Program-made: the position numbers and the translations under genes | NCBI GenBank assembly: GCA_022763315.1 | Contig: JALEHA010000203.1 | Location: 1-32,186 of the forward strand | DNA from: Algiphilus sp. | GTDB taxonomy: Bacteria; Pseudomonadota; Gammaproteobacteria; Nevskiales; Nevskiaceae | Direction of reading: 5' to 3' | Length of the DNA stretch: 32,186 bases | Notes under the pieces: model-generated | What the model was told of the DNA's origin: nothing | Seen by the model: the letters and a program-made list of their open reading frames with translations, nothing else | Databases searched by the model: none | In this document: positions 7,237 through 15,450 of the stretch, piece after piece | How the letters are laid out: each line of letters starts with the position of its first letter | Position numbering within the stretch: the first letter of the stretch is position 1

Positions 7237-9514
7237 GCGCGCCCGCCTGATCGGAGAGATCGAAGTGGCGGCGCGATCGCTGTCGCCCTACTGGCCGTTG
7301 CCCGGTTTTGTGGCGATCAATCCGCTACGGGGCTGGGAGGATCAAGCCTTCGCACGCGCGGTGGAAAGCGCCACGCGCTATCAAGGCGGACGCGGGTATT
7401 GGCGTCCAGCCACCGAGACGCTGTCCGATCTCGATGCGCGCTGGCACTCCGGTACCGCTGCAGTCAATCGCCACCTGATTCTGGCGCTGAGCGCCTTCTG
7501 TGATCAGGGGCAGGCGGCGTGGACCATGCCCAACCGGCACCACGGTCTGTACCGCGCCTGGCGCGCCGTGGCGCTGCACGACCCCTTGCTGCCGGGCCGG
7601 CGACGGCTGCGCAAACTGCCCGATACAGCGCTCGCTTGTCTGCAGCGCTTGATGGCGGAGGTTCCCGCCGGCGAGGTGCGTATCGAGCGCCTGCGCGGCC
7701 ACCTGCACGCGTTGCCCGGTTGGTCAGCCTTCGTGCGTTGGCGTGCGCAGCGCGACAGCGACCCGTGGCAGGAGCATGCCCCGGTGACGGTGGTGGATCT
7801 TCTCGCGGTGCGCCTGGCGCTGTGCCATTGCCTGGACGTGACGGAAACCGAAGGCCTGGCGCATGCGCCTGCCGACCATGGCGGTATCGAGCGTCTGCAG
7901 GCGCGCGAGGCGCGCTGGCGGACCCCGCTGCTGCAGCGCCTGCAGCAGCGCGCCACCCAAGCACCCGCAGAAAGGCCGCCCCCCAAGGCGCAGTTGGTGT
8001 TCTGCATCGATGTGCGCTCCGAGGTCTTGCGACGGCACCTCGAAGCCACAGGGCCTTACGAGACGCTGGGCTTTGCCGGCTTCTTCGGCGTACCGATGGC
8101 TTGGCAGGGGCTCGACGAGGCCGATGCGGTGGCCTCCTGCCCGGTGCTCGTGGACCCGCAGCACCTGGTCCGCGAGCACGCCCATCGGCGCGGCGGCAAG
8201 GCCATTCGGCAATGGCGCGGACGGCAGCGCTGGCGTCAGCTCGGCAAGCGCCTGGCGGACCAATTGAAGTCGGGCATTGCGGCCTCTTTCGCCTATGTCG
8301 AGGCCAGTGGCTGGGCCTTTGGCTTGTCCATGGCGCAGGCCAATCTCGCACCTCGACGTGAACGACTGCAGGCGCAGCCACCGAGTACCGCCACCCATAT
8401 TCGCGTGGCGGAGTCCGACGGCCATGGCATCGCCCACGATCAGCAGATCTTCTACGCCGAAGCCGCCCTCAAGACCATGGGCCTAATCGAGGATTTCGCA
8501 CCCTTGGTGGTGCTCTGCGGCCACGGTGGCGAAACTGTCAACAACCCCTATGCCCGCGCCCTCGACTGCGGCGCCTGCGGCGGCCATTCGGGCGGGCCCA
8601 ACGCCCGCGTGATGACGCAGATCCTGAACCAGCGACGGGTGCGCGCGGCACTGGCCACCCGGGGCATCGAGATCCCCGAGGACACGGTGTTCCTGGCTGC
8701 CGAGCACAACACCACCACTGATGAGGTGCGCTTGCTTGATGACGAGGCCGTGCCGCCGGAGCGTGCGACGGCGCTGCAGCAGCTGATGACGGACCTGGCC
8801 CGTGCGCGCCACGGCGCCGCCGCCGAGCGCTGCCGACAGTTGCCGAACACGAGTGGCGATCCGGTGGCGGCGGTCGAGCAGCGCTGCCGCGACTGGTCGG
8901 AAGTCCGTCCTGAGTGGGCCCTGGCCGGCAACGCCGCCTTCCTGGTCGGCCCGCGTTGGGTGAGCGCGGAACTGGATCTGCAGGGGCGTTGCTTTCTGCA
9001 CTCCTACGACTGGGAAAGCGATGGCCGTGGCCGAGCGCTGGAGATCATCCTGACGGCGCCCATGGTGGTCGCGCACTGGATCAACAGCCAGTACTACTTC
9101 TCGACGGTCGACCCACAGGTCTTCGGCGCCGGCTCCAAGACCACGCAGACGGTGGTCGGGCGTCTTGGCGTCCTGCAGGGCAACGGCAGCGACCTGATGA
9201 CCGGTCTGCCCGAGCAGTCCGTACTGCGATCGGATGGCCAACCCCAGCATGAGCCGCTGCGCCTGCTCACGGTGGTGCATGCGCCGCCGGAGCGCATCGA
9301 GGCGGTGATCCAGCGCAATGGCGTGCTGCAGCGCCTGTTCGACAATGAATGGGTGGCGGTGGCGGCCATCGATCCCAGGAGTGGCGATGTCCGGCAACGC
9401 CAACCCGGTGGAAGCTGGCCCTTGCAGGACGCGGCAGCGGCCCACCATGCACGCACATCGCCCTCTGCAGCCACACCCCGTCACCCGAGCCCCGTCAGCG
9501 AGTACGCCCTATGA
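7229..9514 (+). CDS. dabA: DabA: carbonic-anhydrase-like subunit of the DAB inorganic carbon transporter
   Basis: A 761-residue member of the DUF2309/UPF0753 family, peripheral on the cytoplasmic side of DabB. The predicted zinc ligands are present: Cys259 and Asp261 in VFCIDVRSE, His432 in CGHGGE, and Cys447 in ALDCGACGGHSGG. Their spacing (173 residues Cys to His, 15 His to Cys) equals that of the Halothiobacillus neapolitanus DabA residues as I recall them (C351, D353, H524, C539), so the active site is expected to be intact. The protein is about 90 residues shorter at the N-terminus than that homologue. A ribosome site (GGAG, 7217-7220) lies inside dabB and precedes the ATG by 8 bases. 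Its stop overlaps the start of the PII-like gene. The last 40 residues are low-complexity. Confidence 0.94.
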   Translation: MPERARLIGEIEVAARSLSPYWPLPGFVAINPLRGWEDQAFARAVESATRYQGGRGYWRPATETLSDLDARWHSGTAAVNRHLILALSAFCDQGQAAWTMPNRHHGLYRAWRAVALHDPLLPGRRRLRKLPDTALACLQRLMAEVPAGEVRIERLRGHLHALPGWSAFVRWRAQRDSDPWQEHAPVTVVDLLAVRLALCHCLDVTETEGLAHAPADHGGIERLQAREARWRTPLLQRLQQRATQAPAERPPPKAQLVFCIDVRSEVLRRHLEATGPYETLGFAGFFGVPMAWQGLDEADAVASCPVLVDPQHLVREHAHRRGGKAIRQWRGRQRWRQLGKRLADQLKSGIAASFAYVEASGWAFGLSMAQANLAPRRERLQAQPPSTATHIRVAESDGHGIAHDQQIFYAEAALKTMGLIEDFAPLVVLCGHGGETVNNPYARALDCGACGGHSGGPNARVMTQILNQRRVRAALATRGIEIPEDTVFLAAEHNTTTDEVRLLDDEAVPPERATALQQLMTDLARARHGAAAERCRQLPNTSGDPVAAVEQRCRDWSEVRPEWALAGNAAFLVGPRWVSAELDLQGRCFLHSYDWESDGRGRALEIILTAPMVVAHWINSQYYFSTVDPQVFGAGSKTTQTVVGRLGVLQGNGSDLMTGLPEQSVLRSDGQPQHEPLRLLTVVHAPPERIEAVIQRNGVLQRLFDNEWVAVAAIDPRSGDVRQRQPGGSWPLQDAAAAHHARTSPSAATPRHPSPVSEYAL

Positions 9515-9873
9515 GCACCGACCAGGACATCGTCTTTCACGCCGTCAAGAAGATCGAAATCATCGTGCACGGCGATGAAGAGCATTTTGTGCGCGAGCTG
9601 CTGGATTCCTCGGGCAGCACGGGCTATACGATCATCCGGGACATTGCCGGCCGCGGCGCACACGGTTTCCACGAAGGCCGTCTGCTGTTCAATGATGAGG
9701 ACAGTCTGGTGATGTTCGTGGCGGTGGCCAGCCCGGACACCATCCATCGCGCCGCCAGTGGTCTCAAGCCCTTGTTCGAACGCGAATCGGGCGTGATGTT
9801 CGTCTCCGATGTGCAGGTGGTGCGCCTCGAACGCTTCGTGCGCGACGGCGCCCTGTACGGACCACAGAACTAG
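9511..9873 (+). CDS. PII-like small signalling protein of the dab operon
   Basis: A 120-residue protein with a ferredoxin-like beta-alpha-beta pattern: KKIEIIVHGDEEHFVRELLDSSG (strand and helix), GYTIIRDIAGRGAHG (strand 2 and the start of the loop), LVMFVAVASPDTIHRAASGLKPLFE, then GVMFVSDVQVVRL. This is the layout of the PII superfamily, whose members sense adenine nucleotides, 2-oxoglutarate or bicarbonate and control partner proteins through the T-loop. The T-loop here is short, and the classical uridylylated tyrosine signature of GlnB/GlnK is missing, so it is a PII-like rather than a true GlnB protein. Its ATG overlaps the dabA stop by four bases. PII-like genes are known beside dab genes in some chemoautotrophs (from memory). 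A role in gating DabAB is inference. Confidence 0.8.
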   Translation: MSTDQDIVFHAVKKIEIIVHGDEEHFVRELLDSSGSTGYTIIRDIAGRGAHGFHEGRLLFNDEDSLVMFVAVASPDTIHRAASGLKPLFERESGVMFVSDVQVVRLERFVRDGALYGPQN

Positions 9874-9880
9874 CTTCGTC

Positions 9881-11410
9881 ATGGAAGAGCACATCCGCGA
9901 CTCGGCGCTGGACACCAGCGCGAACCACGACGCCGCAGCCATCACCGTGGCGCGCGGCGATGGCATCGGGCCCGAAATCATGGAGCAGACGCTACGCCTG
10001 CTCGATGCCGCCGGCGCGCGCCTGCGGATCGAGGAAATCCGTGTAGGCGCCACGCTCTACCAGGCAGGACACAGCTCGGGTATCGCCCCCGAGGCCTGGG
10101 AAACCCTGCGCCGCAACCCGGTCCTGCTCAAGGCGCCCATCACGACGCCGCAGGGCGGTGGCTACAAGAGCCTGAACGTCACCATCCGTAAGACCCTCGG
10201 CCTGTACGCCAATGTACGCCCGGTGCGCGCCTTCGCGCCCTTTGTACCCAGCGCGCACCCGGCGATGGATCTGATTATCGTGCGCGAAAACGAGGAGGAT
10301 CTTTACGCCGGCATCGAGCATCAGCAGACCGCCGAGGTGGTGCAATGCCTGAAGCTCGTGTCGCGGCCGGGCTGTGAACGCCTGATCCGCTACGCCTTCG
10401 AGCTGGCGCGTCGGGCGGGCCGCCGCAAGGTCACCTGCATGACCAAGGACAACATCATGAAGCTCAGCGATGGCCTGTTCCATCGCGTCTTCGATGAAGT
10501 AGCCGCGGAGTACCCGGAGCTGCAGAGCGACCACGCGATCATCGATATCGGTGCGGCACGCCTTGCTGCCTCGCCCGAGCGATTCGACGTGGTGGTGACG
10601 CTGAATCTGTATGGCGACATCCTCTCCGACATCGTCGCGGAGATTGCCGGCTCGGTGGGGCTGGGCGGGTCGGCCAATGTGGGCGACCGGGTCGCCATGT
10701 TCGAGGCCATCCACGGCTCGGCGCCGGATATCGCGGGCCAGGGCAAGGCCAACCCGGCCGGGTTGATGCAGGCGGCTGGCCTGATGCTGACCCATCTTGG
10801 CCAGGCCGAAATCGCCGGGCGCATGGGCAATGCGCTGCTGCGCACCCTCGAGGACGGCATCCACACCGCCGATCTGGGCCATTCGAGCCACACCACGCGG
10901 CGGGTGGGCACCGAAGCCTTCACCGATGCCGTCATCGCCCGGCTGGGCGCATCGCCACGCAGCCTCGCACCCTTCCCGCCGGGCGACAACCGCGGACCGG
11001 TCCGGGTGCGCACCCAGGCCCTGGCCAAGCCGAAAAAGCAGTTGGTGGGGGTCGATGTCTTTCTCGATTGGGATGCCTCCGACCGCCAGGCCAACGTCCT
11101 TGGCGAAGCGCTACAGGCGGTGGCGGGCGACAGCTTTCAGCTCAAGATGATCAGTAACCGTGGCGTGAAGGTCTATCCCGGCGGCTTTCCCGAAACCTTC
11201 TGCACCGACCATTGGCGCTGCCGCTTCGTATCGCGCGCGGCCAGCGTGTCCAAGGACGGTGATGCCATGCTGCAGTCACAGCCCCTGGCGCGAGAGCAGA
11301 TACCGGAACTGTTGATGCGCATCGCCGCGGCCGGCTTCGATTGCATCAAGACCGAGCATCTCTACGAATTCGACGGCACGCGCGCCTATTCCCTGGGACA
11401 GGGGGAGTAG
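9881..11410 (+). CDS. icd: Isocitrate dehydrogenase, Thermus-type with C-terminal domain, probably NAD-dependent
   Basis: A 509-residue beta-decarboxylating dehydrogenase. GDGIGPE occurs at 26-32, the substrate-binding loop with Ser97, Asn99 and Arg103 is followed by LGLYANVRPVR, then come IVRENEEDLYAG, the TKDNIMK lysine region and the catalytic aspartates in NLYGDILSDI. It converts isocitrate to 2-oxoglutarate and CO2. The cofactor loop reads HGSAPDIAGQGKANP: Asp-Ile stands where NADP enzymes have Lys-Tyr, so NAD is the predicted cofactor. Residues about 380-509 form the extra C-terminal domain of the Thermus/Rickettsia type. The start is the ATG at 9881, seven bases after the PII-like gene, so it is probably co-transcribed with dabBA. 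It converges with mtfA (4-base gap). A direct link to inorganic carbon metabolism is inference. Confidence 0.88.
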   Translation: MEEHIRDSALDTSANHDAAAITVARGDGIGPEIMEQTLRLLDAAGARLRIEEIRVGATLYQAGHSSGIAPEAWETLRRNPVLLKAPITTPQGGGYKSLNVTIRKTLGLYANVRPVRAFAPFVPSAHPAMDLIIVRENEEDLYAGIEHQQTAEVVQCLKLVSRPGCERLIRYAFELARRAGRRKVTCMTKDNIMKLSDGLFHRVFDEVAAEYPELQSDHAIIDIGAARLAASPERFDVVVTLNLYGDILSDIVAEIAGSVGLGGSANVGDRVAMFEAIHGSAPDIAGQGKANPAGLMQAAGLMLTHLGQAEIAGRMGNALLRTLEDGIHTADLGHSSHTTRRVGTEAFTDAVIARLGASPRSLAPFPPGDNRGPVRVRTQALAKPKKQLVGVDVFLDWDASDRQANVLGEALQAVAGDSFQLKMISNRGVKVYPGGFPETFCTDHWRCRFVSRAASVSKDGDAMLQSQPLAREQIPELLMRIAAAGFDCIKTEHLYEFDGTRAYSLGQGE

Positions 11411-11414
11411 GCCG

Positions 11415-12182
11415 CTACCCTCGGGCGGAAAAGCACAGCCCTCTGAGATCAAAACCGAAGTAGTCCGCCAGCAGGCGATACAGGCTGGGATGCCCTTCTT
11501 CCAGCGCCTGCGGACGCTGGAAGAAGGCTTCCACTGCCACCGCAAAGAACTCGGCCGGCCCTTCCAGCGCATAGTCGTCGAGCACCGGCGACGCTTGTTG
11601 TTCGAACCCCGCCCAGGCGCTCTGCATGGTGTCCGACCAGCTCTGTGCCGGCGCCCCCACGGGGGCCCCCTCGCCGCCGCTCATCGCGTCGAGCTGATGG
11701 GCGAATTCATGCACCGCCACATTGTGCTCCGCTCCGGCCAACGCGGCCTCGACCTCATCCCAGGCCAGCAGCACGCGGCCATTGTCTTCCGAGAGTCCGC
11801 TGTGCAGGACTTCCTCATCCGACACCAGGCCGGCTTCGTCTGGGAAGTCCTGCGGCACCCAAAAGGGCGCGGGGTAGACCAGAACCGCGCGCAGCTGCGG
11901 CATGGGACGGCTGGCGCGCAGGCAGAGCAGGGCCGCCAGACCGCACAGAATGGCGGCCATACGCGGACTGAGCTCCAGGCCATCGCAACCATGCAGATGC
12001 AGACGTTGCAGCAACCGCTGCGTGTGGGCGAGATGGCGGGTTCGCTGGGACGCGTTGAGCAGCGCGCGCCAGGGCAGGCTGTCATCCAGCCATTGCTGCA
12101 ACGTGGCGTCGGTCATGCGGTTGCGGCGCCGGGACCACCAGGCTGCCAGTCCGGCGACAGGCGCTGCGCGATCCGCGGCCAC
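11415..12182 (-). CDS. mtfA: MtfA-like M90-family zinc peptidase
   Basis: A 255-residue protein with the gluzincin motif HEFAHQLD and a downstream glutamate in GPAEFFAVAVEAFFQRP, which would complete the zinc site. The segment VLVYPAPFWVP is typical of MtfA (Mlc titration factor A, YeeI). In E. coli MtfA binds the glucose repressor Mlc and has aminopeptidase activity; whether a PTS/Mlc system exists here is unknown. The start is a GTG at 12182, five bases after the uvrD stop, so the two are likely co-transcribed. A later ATG at 12116 would drop the WWSRRR segment, which I believe is part of the usual N-terminus of related proteins, so I prefer the GTG. Confidence 0.85.
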   Translation of the reverse strand: MAADRAAPVAGLAAWWSRRRNRMTDATLQQWLDDSLPWRALLNASQRTRHLAHTQRLLQRLHLHGCDGLELSPRMAAILCGLAALLCLRASRPMPQLRAVLVYPAPFWVPQDFPDEAGLVSDEEVLHSGLSEDNGRVLLAWDEVEAALAGAEHNVAVHEFAHQLDAMSGGEGAPVGAPAQSWSDTMQSAWAGFEQQASPVLDDYALEGPAEFFAVAVEAFFQRPQALEEGHPSLYRLLADYFGFDLRGLCFSARG

Positions 12183-12186
12183 TAGC

Positions 12187-14388
12187 TCACAACGGCTCGA
12201 GGCGCGCCATCGAGGCGATCAGCCATTTGCTGCCACTATCGGCGAAGGCGACCTCGACGCGGGCGCGCTCGCCCTCGCCATCGAAGGCCGTCACGGTCCC
12301 TTCCCCGAAGCGGGCATGGCGCACGCGCGCACCCAGGTAGAGGCCCGTCTGCGGTGGCGGCGCGTCGGAAATCAGCGGCCGCGACGGCGCGCTGCTGGCA
12401 TAGCTGTCCGCGAAGCGGCCAGCCAGCCGCGGGCGCACCACCCCGGCACGCGGTCGCAACTCGTGCATGCCCTCGCTGGGCAGCTCGCGCAGAAAGCGGC
12501 TGGGCGCACACAGATTCTCAACGCCGTGGGTGCGCCGCGCCTCGGCGTGCGTGATGTACAGCTGCTCGCGGGCGCGGGTGATGCCGACATAGCACAGCCG
12601 GCGCTCTTCTTCGAGGCTGCCTTCGTTGACCGCGCGCTGGTGCGGGAACAGGCCTTCTTCGACGCCGACCAGGAAAACGAGCGGGAACTCCAGCCCCTTG
12701 GCGGCGTGCAGCGTCATCAGGTGCACACAGTCCGAGCCTTCCCCGGCCTGCTGCTCGCCCGCCTCGAGCGCCGCGTGGGTGAGGAAAGCGGTCAGGGGAT
12801 CAAGATCCTCGAGCACGACATCGTCGCCTTCGAAGGCCTTGGCCGCAGAGATCAATTCGTCGAGGTTATCGAGTCGCGCCTGGCCTGCTTCCCCCTTTTC
12901 CTTGCGGTAATGCTCGCGCAGGCCGGCCACTTCGATGACCCGCTCGATCATCTTGGACAGCGGAGTACTCCGAGACTCGCCGGCCAGCTGCTCGATGAGC
13001 TGGCAGAAGGCGCGCAGCTTGCCGGCCGTGCGACCGATCACGCTCTCGGCCTGGGAGGAGGCGGCCCACAGGCTGGTGCCGGCATCGCGCGCGGCGGCGC
13101 GCAGTTTCTCCAGCGAGGTGGCGCCGACACCGCGCGGCGGCGTGCCGAGTGCGCGTTCGAAGGCAGTGTCGTCGTCGCGGTTGGACAGCAGCCGCATCCA
13201 GGCCAGGGTGTCGCGGATTTCCATGCGCTCGAAGAAGCGCAACCCGCCGTAGATGCGGTAGGGAATGCGCTGCTGCACGAGGCGCTCTTCCAGCACGCGC
13301 GACTGTGCCGAGGTGCGGTAAAGGATCGCCATCTCGGTATAGGCCCGTCCCTTGGCGGACTCGGCGGCAATGCGGCCCACCACGAAGTCGGCCTCGTCGA
13401 GATCATTGAAGGCGGTGTAGACCTGGATCAGCTCGCCCTCGCCGGCGTCGGTCCAGAGGTTCTTGCCCATGCGCTCGGCGTTGTGGGCGATCAGGGTATT
13501 GGCCGCATTCAGAATGACGCTGGTGGAGCGGTAGTTCTGCTCCAGCCGGATCACCTCCAGATCGGAATAATCGCGCTGCAGCTTGGTCATGTTCTCGACC
13601 TTGGCGCCGCGCCAGGAATAGACCGACTGATCGTCATCGCCGACGCAGAAGACGATGCCCTGCTCGCCCGCCACCAGTCGCAGCCAGCGGTATTGCAGCG
13701 TGTTGGTGTCCTGGAACTCGTCCACCAGGATGTGCCGGAAGCGCTGGTGGTAGTGCGCCCGCAGATCAGCGTTGTCGCGCAGCAGCTCGAAGGCGCGCAG
13801 CAGCAGCTCGGCGAAATCCACCAGGCCGTTGTCGTCGCAGGTACGTTGATAGGCGCTGTAGGCGCGCACCAGTGCGCGCTGCGCGATATCGCCGCTGTCG
13901 CTGAAGTCCTCCGGGCGCAGTGCATCCTCCTTCTGCTTGTTGATCCAGCCGGCCACGGTCTTCGGTGGCCAGCGGTCCTCGGGCATGTCCAGGCCGCGCA
14001 GCACGCGCTTGACCTGACGCACCTGGTCATCGGCATCCAGAATCTGGAAATTCTGAGCCAGGCCGGCGTCCTTCCAGTGCAGCCGCAGCATGCGGTGGGC
14101 AATGCCGTGAAAGGTGCCCACCCACAGCGAACGCACGGGGATGTCCAGCAATGCCTCGATGCGCCCGCGCATTTCGGCGGCGGCCTTGTTGGTGAAGGTC
14201 ACCGCGAGGATGGAGTGCGGAGACACGTCTTCGGCCGCCACCAGCCAGGCAATGCGGTGGGTCAGCACGCGGGTCTTGCCCGAACCGGCACCGGCCAGCA
14301 CCAGCCGGTGCGACGGCGGCGCGGTGACCGCCTCGCGCTGGGCCTCGTTGAGTTCCGCCGTCAGCAGGCGCGGATCGAATTCGGACAT
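12187..14388 (-). CDS. uvrD: DNA helicase II (UvrD)
   Basis: A 733-residue superfamily 1A 3'-5' helicase, close to the 720 residues of E. coli UvrD. Walker A LAGAGSGKTRVLT lies at 31-43; the other motifs are DEFQDTNTLQYRWL (II), GDDDQSVYSWRGA (III), EQNYRST (IV region), TLHAAKGLEFPLVFL (V) and CYVGITRAREQLYI (VI). The C-terminal GARVRHARFGEGTVTAFDGEG tail is the Tudor-like RNA-polymerase-binding region. It removes the excised oligonucleotide in nucleotide excision repair, acts in mismatch repair and clears stalled polymerase. The frame is open 43 codons further upstream, but the ATG at 14388 (MSEFDPRLL) gives the family N-terminus; the upstream part is basic filler. The opposite strand is also open over 934 codons, which is a codon-bias shadow. 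Confidence 0.96.
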   Translation of the reverse strand: MSEFDPRLLTAELNEAQREAVTAPPSHRLVLAGAGSGKTRVLTHRIAWLVAAEDVSPHSILAVTFTNKAAAEMRGRIEALLDIPVRSLWVGTFHGIAHRMLRLHWKDAGLAQNFQILDADDQVRQVKRVLRGLDMPEDRWPPKTVAGWINKQKEDALRPEDFSDSGDIAQRALVRAYSAYQRTCDDNGLVDFAELLLRAFELLRDNADLRAHYHQRFRHILVDEFQDTNTLQYRWLRLVAGEQGIVFCVGDDDQSVYSWRGAKVENMTKLQRDYSDLEVIRLEQNYRSTSVILNAANTLIAHNAERMGKNLWTDAGEGELIQVYTAFNDLDEADFVVGRIAAESAKGRAYTEMAILYRTSAQSRVLEERLVQQRIPYRIYGGLRFFERMEIRDTLAWMRLLSNRDDDTAFERALGTPPRGVGATSLEKLRAAARDAGTSLWAASSQAESVIGRTAGKLRAFCQLIEQLAGESRSTPLSKMIERVIEVAGLREHYRKEKGEAGQARLDNLDELISAAKAFEGDDVVLEDLDPLTAFLTHAALEAGEQQAGEGSDCVHLMTLHAAKGLEFPLVFLVGVEEGLFPHQRAVNEGSLEEERRLCYVGITRAREQLYITHAEARRTHGVENLCAPSRFLRELPSEGMHELRPRAGVVRPRLAGRFADSYASSAPSRPLISDAPPPQTGLYLGARVRHARFGEGTVTAFDGEGERARVEVAFADSGSKWLIASMARLEPL

Positions 14389-14515
14389 AGGCTTGCAACG
14401 AAGGGGCGGAAGCGACATTGTAACGACCGGTCCGGCCCTGTCCGACCGCTCGCGGCTCTTTTGCTGTGTCTTGCGACGCACCCGTGCCGCCACCCCTTCG
14501 CCCCCCTGGAGCCCC

Positions 14516-15421
14516 ATGGCTACGCGTGCGATTCCCTATGTGCTACTCGCCAGTGCCTTCGTGCTGCTCTGGAACTCCGGTTTCATCGGTGCGGAATACG
14601 GTCTGCCCTATGCCGGCGCGCTGACACTGCTGTTCTGGCGCTATCTGGCGCTGACGTTGCTGATGCTGGCCTGGGTCATCGCCCGATCGGAGCCCTTGCT
14701 GCCTGACCGCGGCGAGGCCTTCCACGCCACCTGGACCGGCATCCTGGCGCACGCCGTGTGGCTGGGTTGTGCGCTGGGCGCCATCGAGGCCGATGTGCCG
14801 GCCGGCATCGTTGCGCTGGTGGTGGCGCTGCAGCCCCTGCTGACTGGGGCGCTTTCCGGCGCCATCACCGGCGAAGGCACCAGCCCGCTGCAGTGGGTCG
14901 GCCTCAGCGCCGGCTTCTGCGGCGTCGCCGTGGCGGTGATCGCACGCATGCAGGGCGACCATGGCGCGCCGCTGTGGGCCTATGTGCTGCCCTTTGGCTC
15001 GGTGGTGGCCATCACCATCGCCAGCCTGTCGCAGCGCCTGCGCGCGCACAGCGGACGCAGCCTACCCATGGGGACCTTGCTGCTCTATCAAAGCGCCGGT
15101 TCGGCAGTGGCGCTGCTGCTCCCCGCCCTGCTGCTGGAAGGGCTGCGCACGCAGTGGACGCTGCCCTTCATCGCGGCGCTGGGCTGGGTCACCGTTCTGG
15201 TATCGCTGGGCGCCTACGCGCTGATGTGGGTGTTGCTGGCCCGTGTCGACGCCACCCGCGTCGCCAGCCTGTTCTATTTCGGTCCGCCGGTGACGATGCT
15301 GATGGCCTGGCTGGCCTTCGGCGACGCGGTGCTGCTGACCGACTGGATCGCCCTCGCCATCACCTCCGTCGGGGTGGTACTGGTGCAGCGTGCGCCGGCC
15401 CCACGCGCCCAGCCCGGCTGA
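14516..15421 (+). CDS. EamA/DMT-family transporter
   Basis: A 301-residue inner-membrane protein with about 10 predicted helices in two EamA repeats. Features include LWNSGFIGAEYGLPYAGALTLLFWRY at the start of repeat 1, ADVPAGIVALVVALQPLLTGALS, and in repeat 2 VDATRVASLFYFGPPVTMLMAWLAFGDAV. DMT transporters export or import amino acids, nucleotides or other small metabolites; the substrate cannot be read from sequence. It is divergent from uvrD: the two start codons are 127 bases apart, so this stretch (14389-14515) must hold both promoters, but I see no clear elements. The larger open frame from 14114 is antisense to uvrD and is not coding. It converges with the uracil-glycosylase-family gene (29-base gap). 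Confidence 0.88.
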   Translation: MATRAIPYVLLASAFVLLWNSGFIGAEYGLPYAGALTLLFWRYLALTLLMLAWVIARSEPLLPDRGEAFHATWTGILAHAVWLGCALGAIEADVPAGIVALVVALQPLLTGALSGAITGEGTSPLQWVGLSAGFCGVAVAVIARMQGDHGAPLWAYVLPFGSVVAITIASLSQRLRAHSGRSLPMGTLLLYQSAGSAVALLLPALLLEGLRTQWTLPFIAALGWVTVLVSLGAYALMWVLLARVDATRVASLFYFGPPVTMLMAWLAFGDAVLLTDWIALAITSVGVVLVQRAPAPRAQPG

Positions 15422-15450
15422 ATTCCACGGCGGGCGCGGATACACAGCGG

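Noticed and set aside
5832-7250. A 472-codon plus-strand frame overlapping dabB
   Set aside because: Arg/Gly/Ala-rich shadow in another frame; the membrane-protein frame has the family motifs and is coupled to dabA.
11902-14706. A 934-codon open frame on the plus strand opposite uvrD
   Set aside because: It is antisense to a helicase with all canonical motifs, shows no recognisable domain, and is explained by GC-rich codon bias leaving the opposite frame free of stops.
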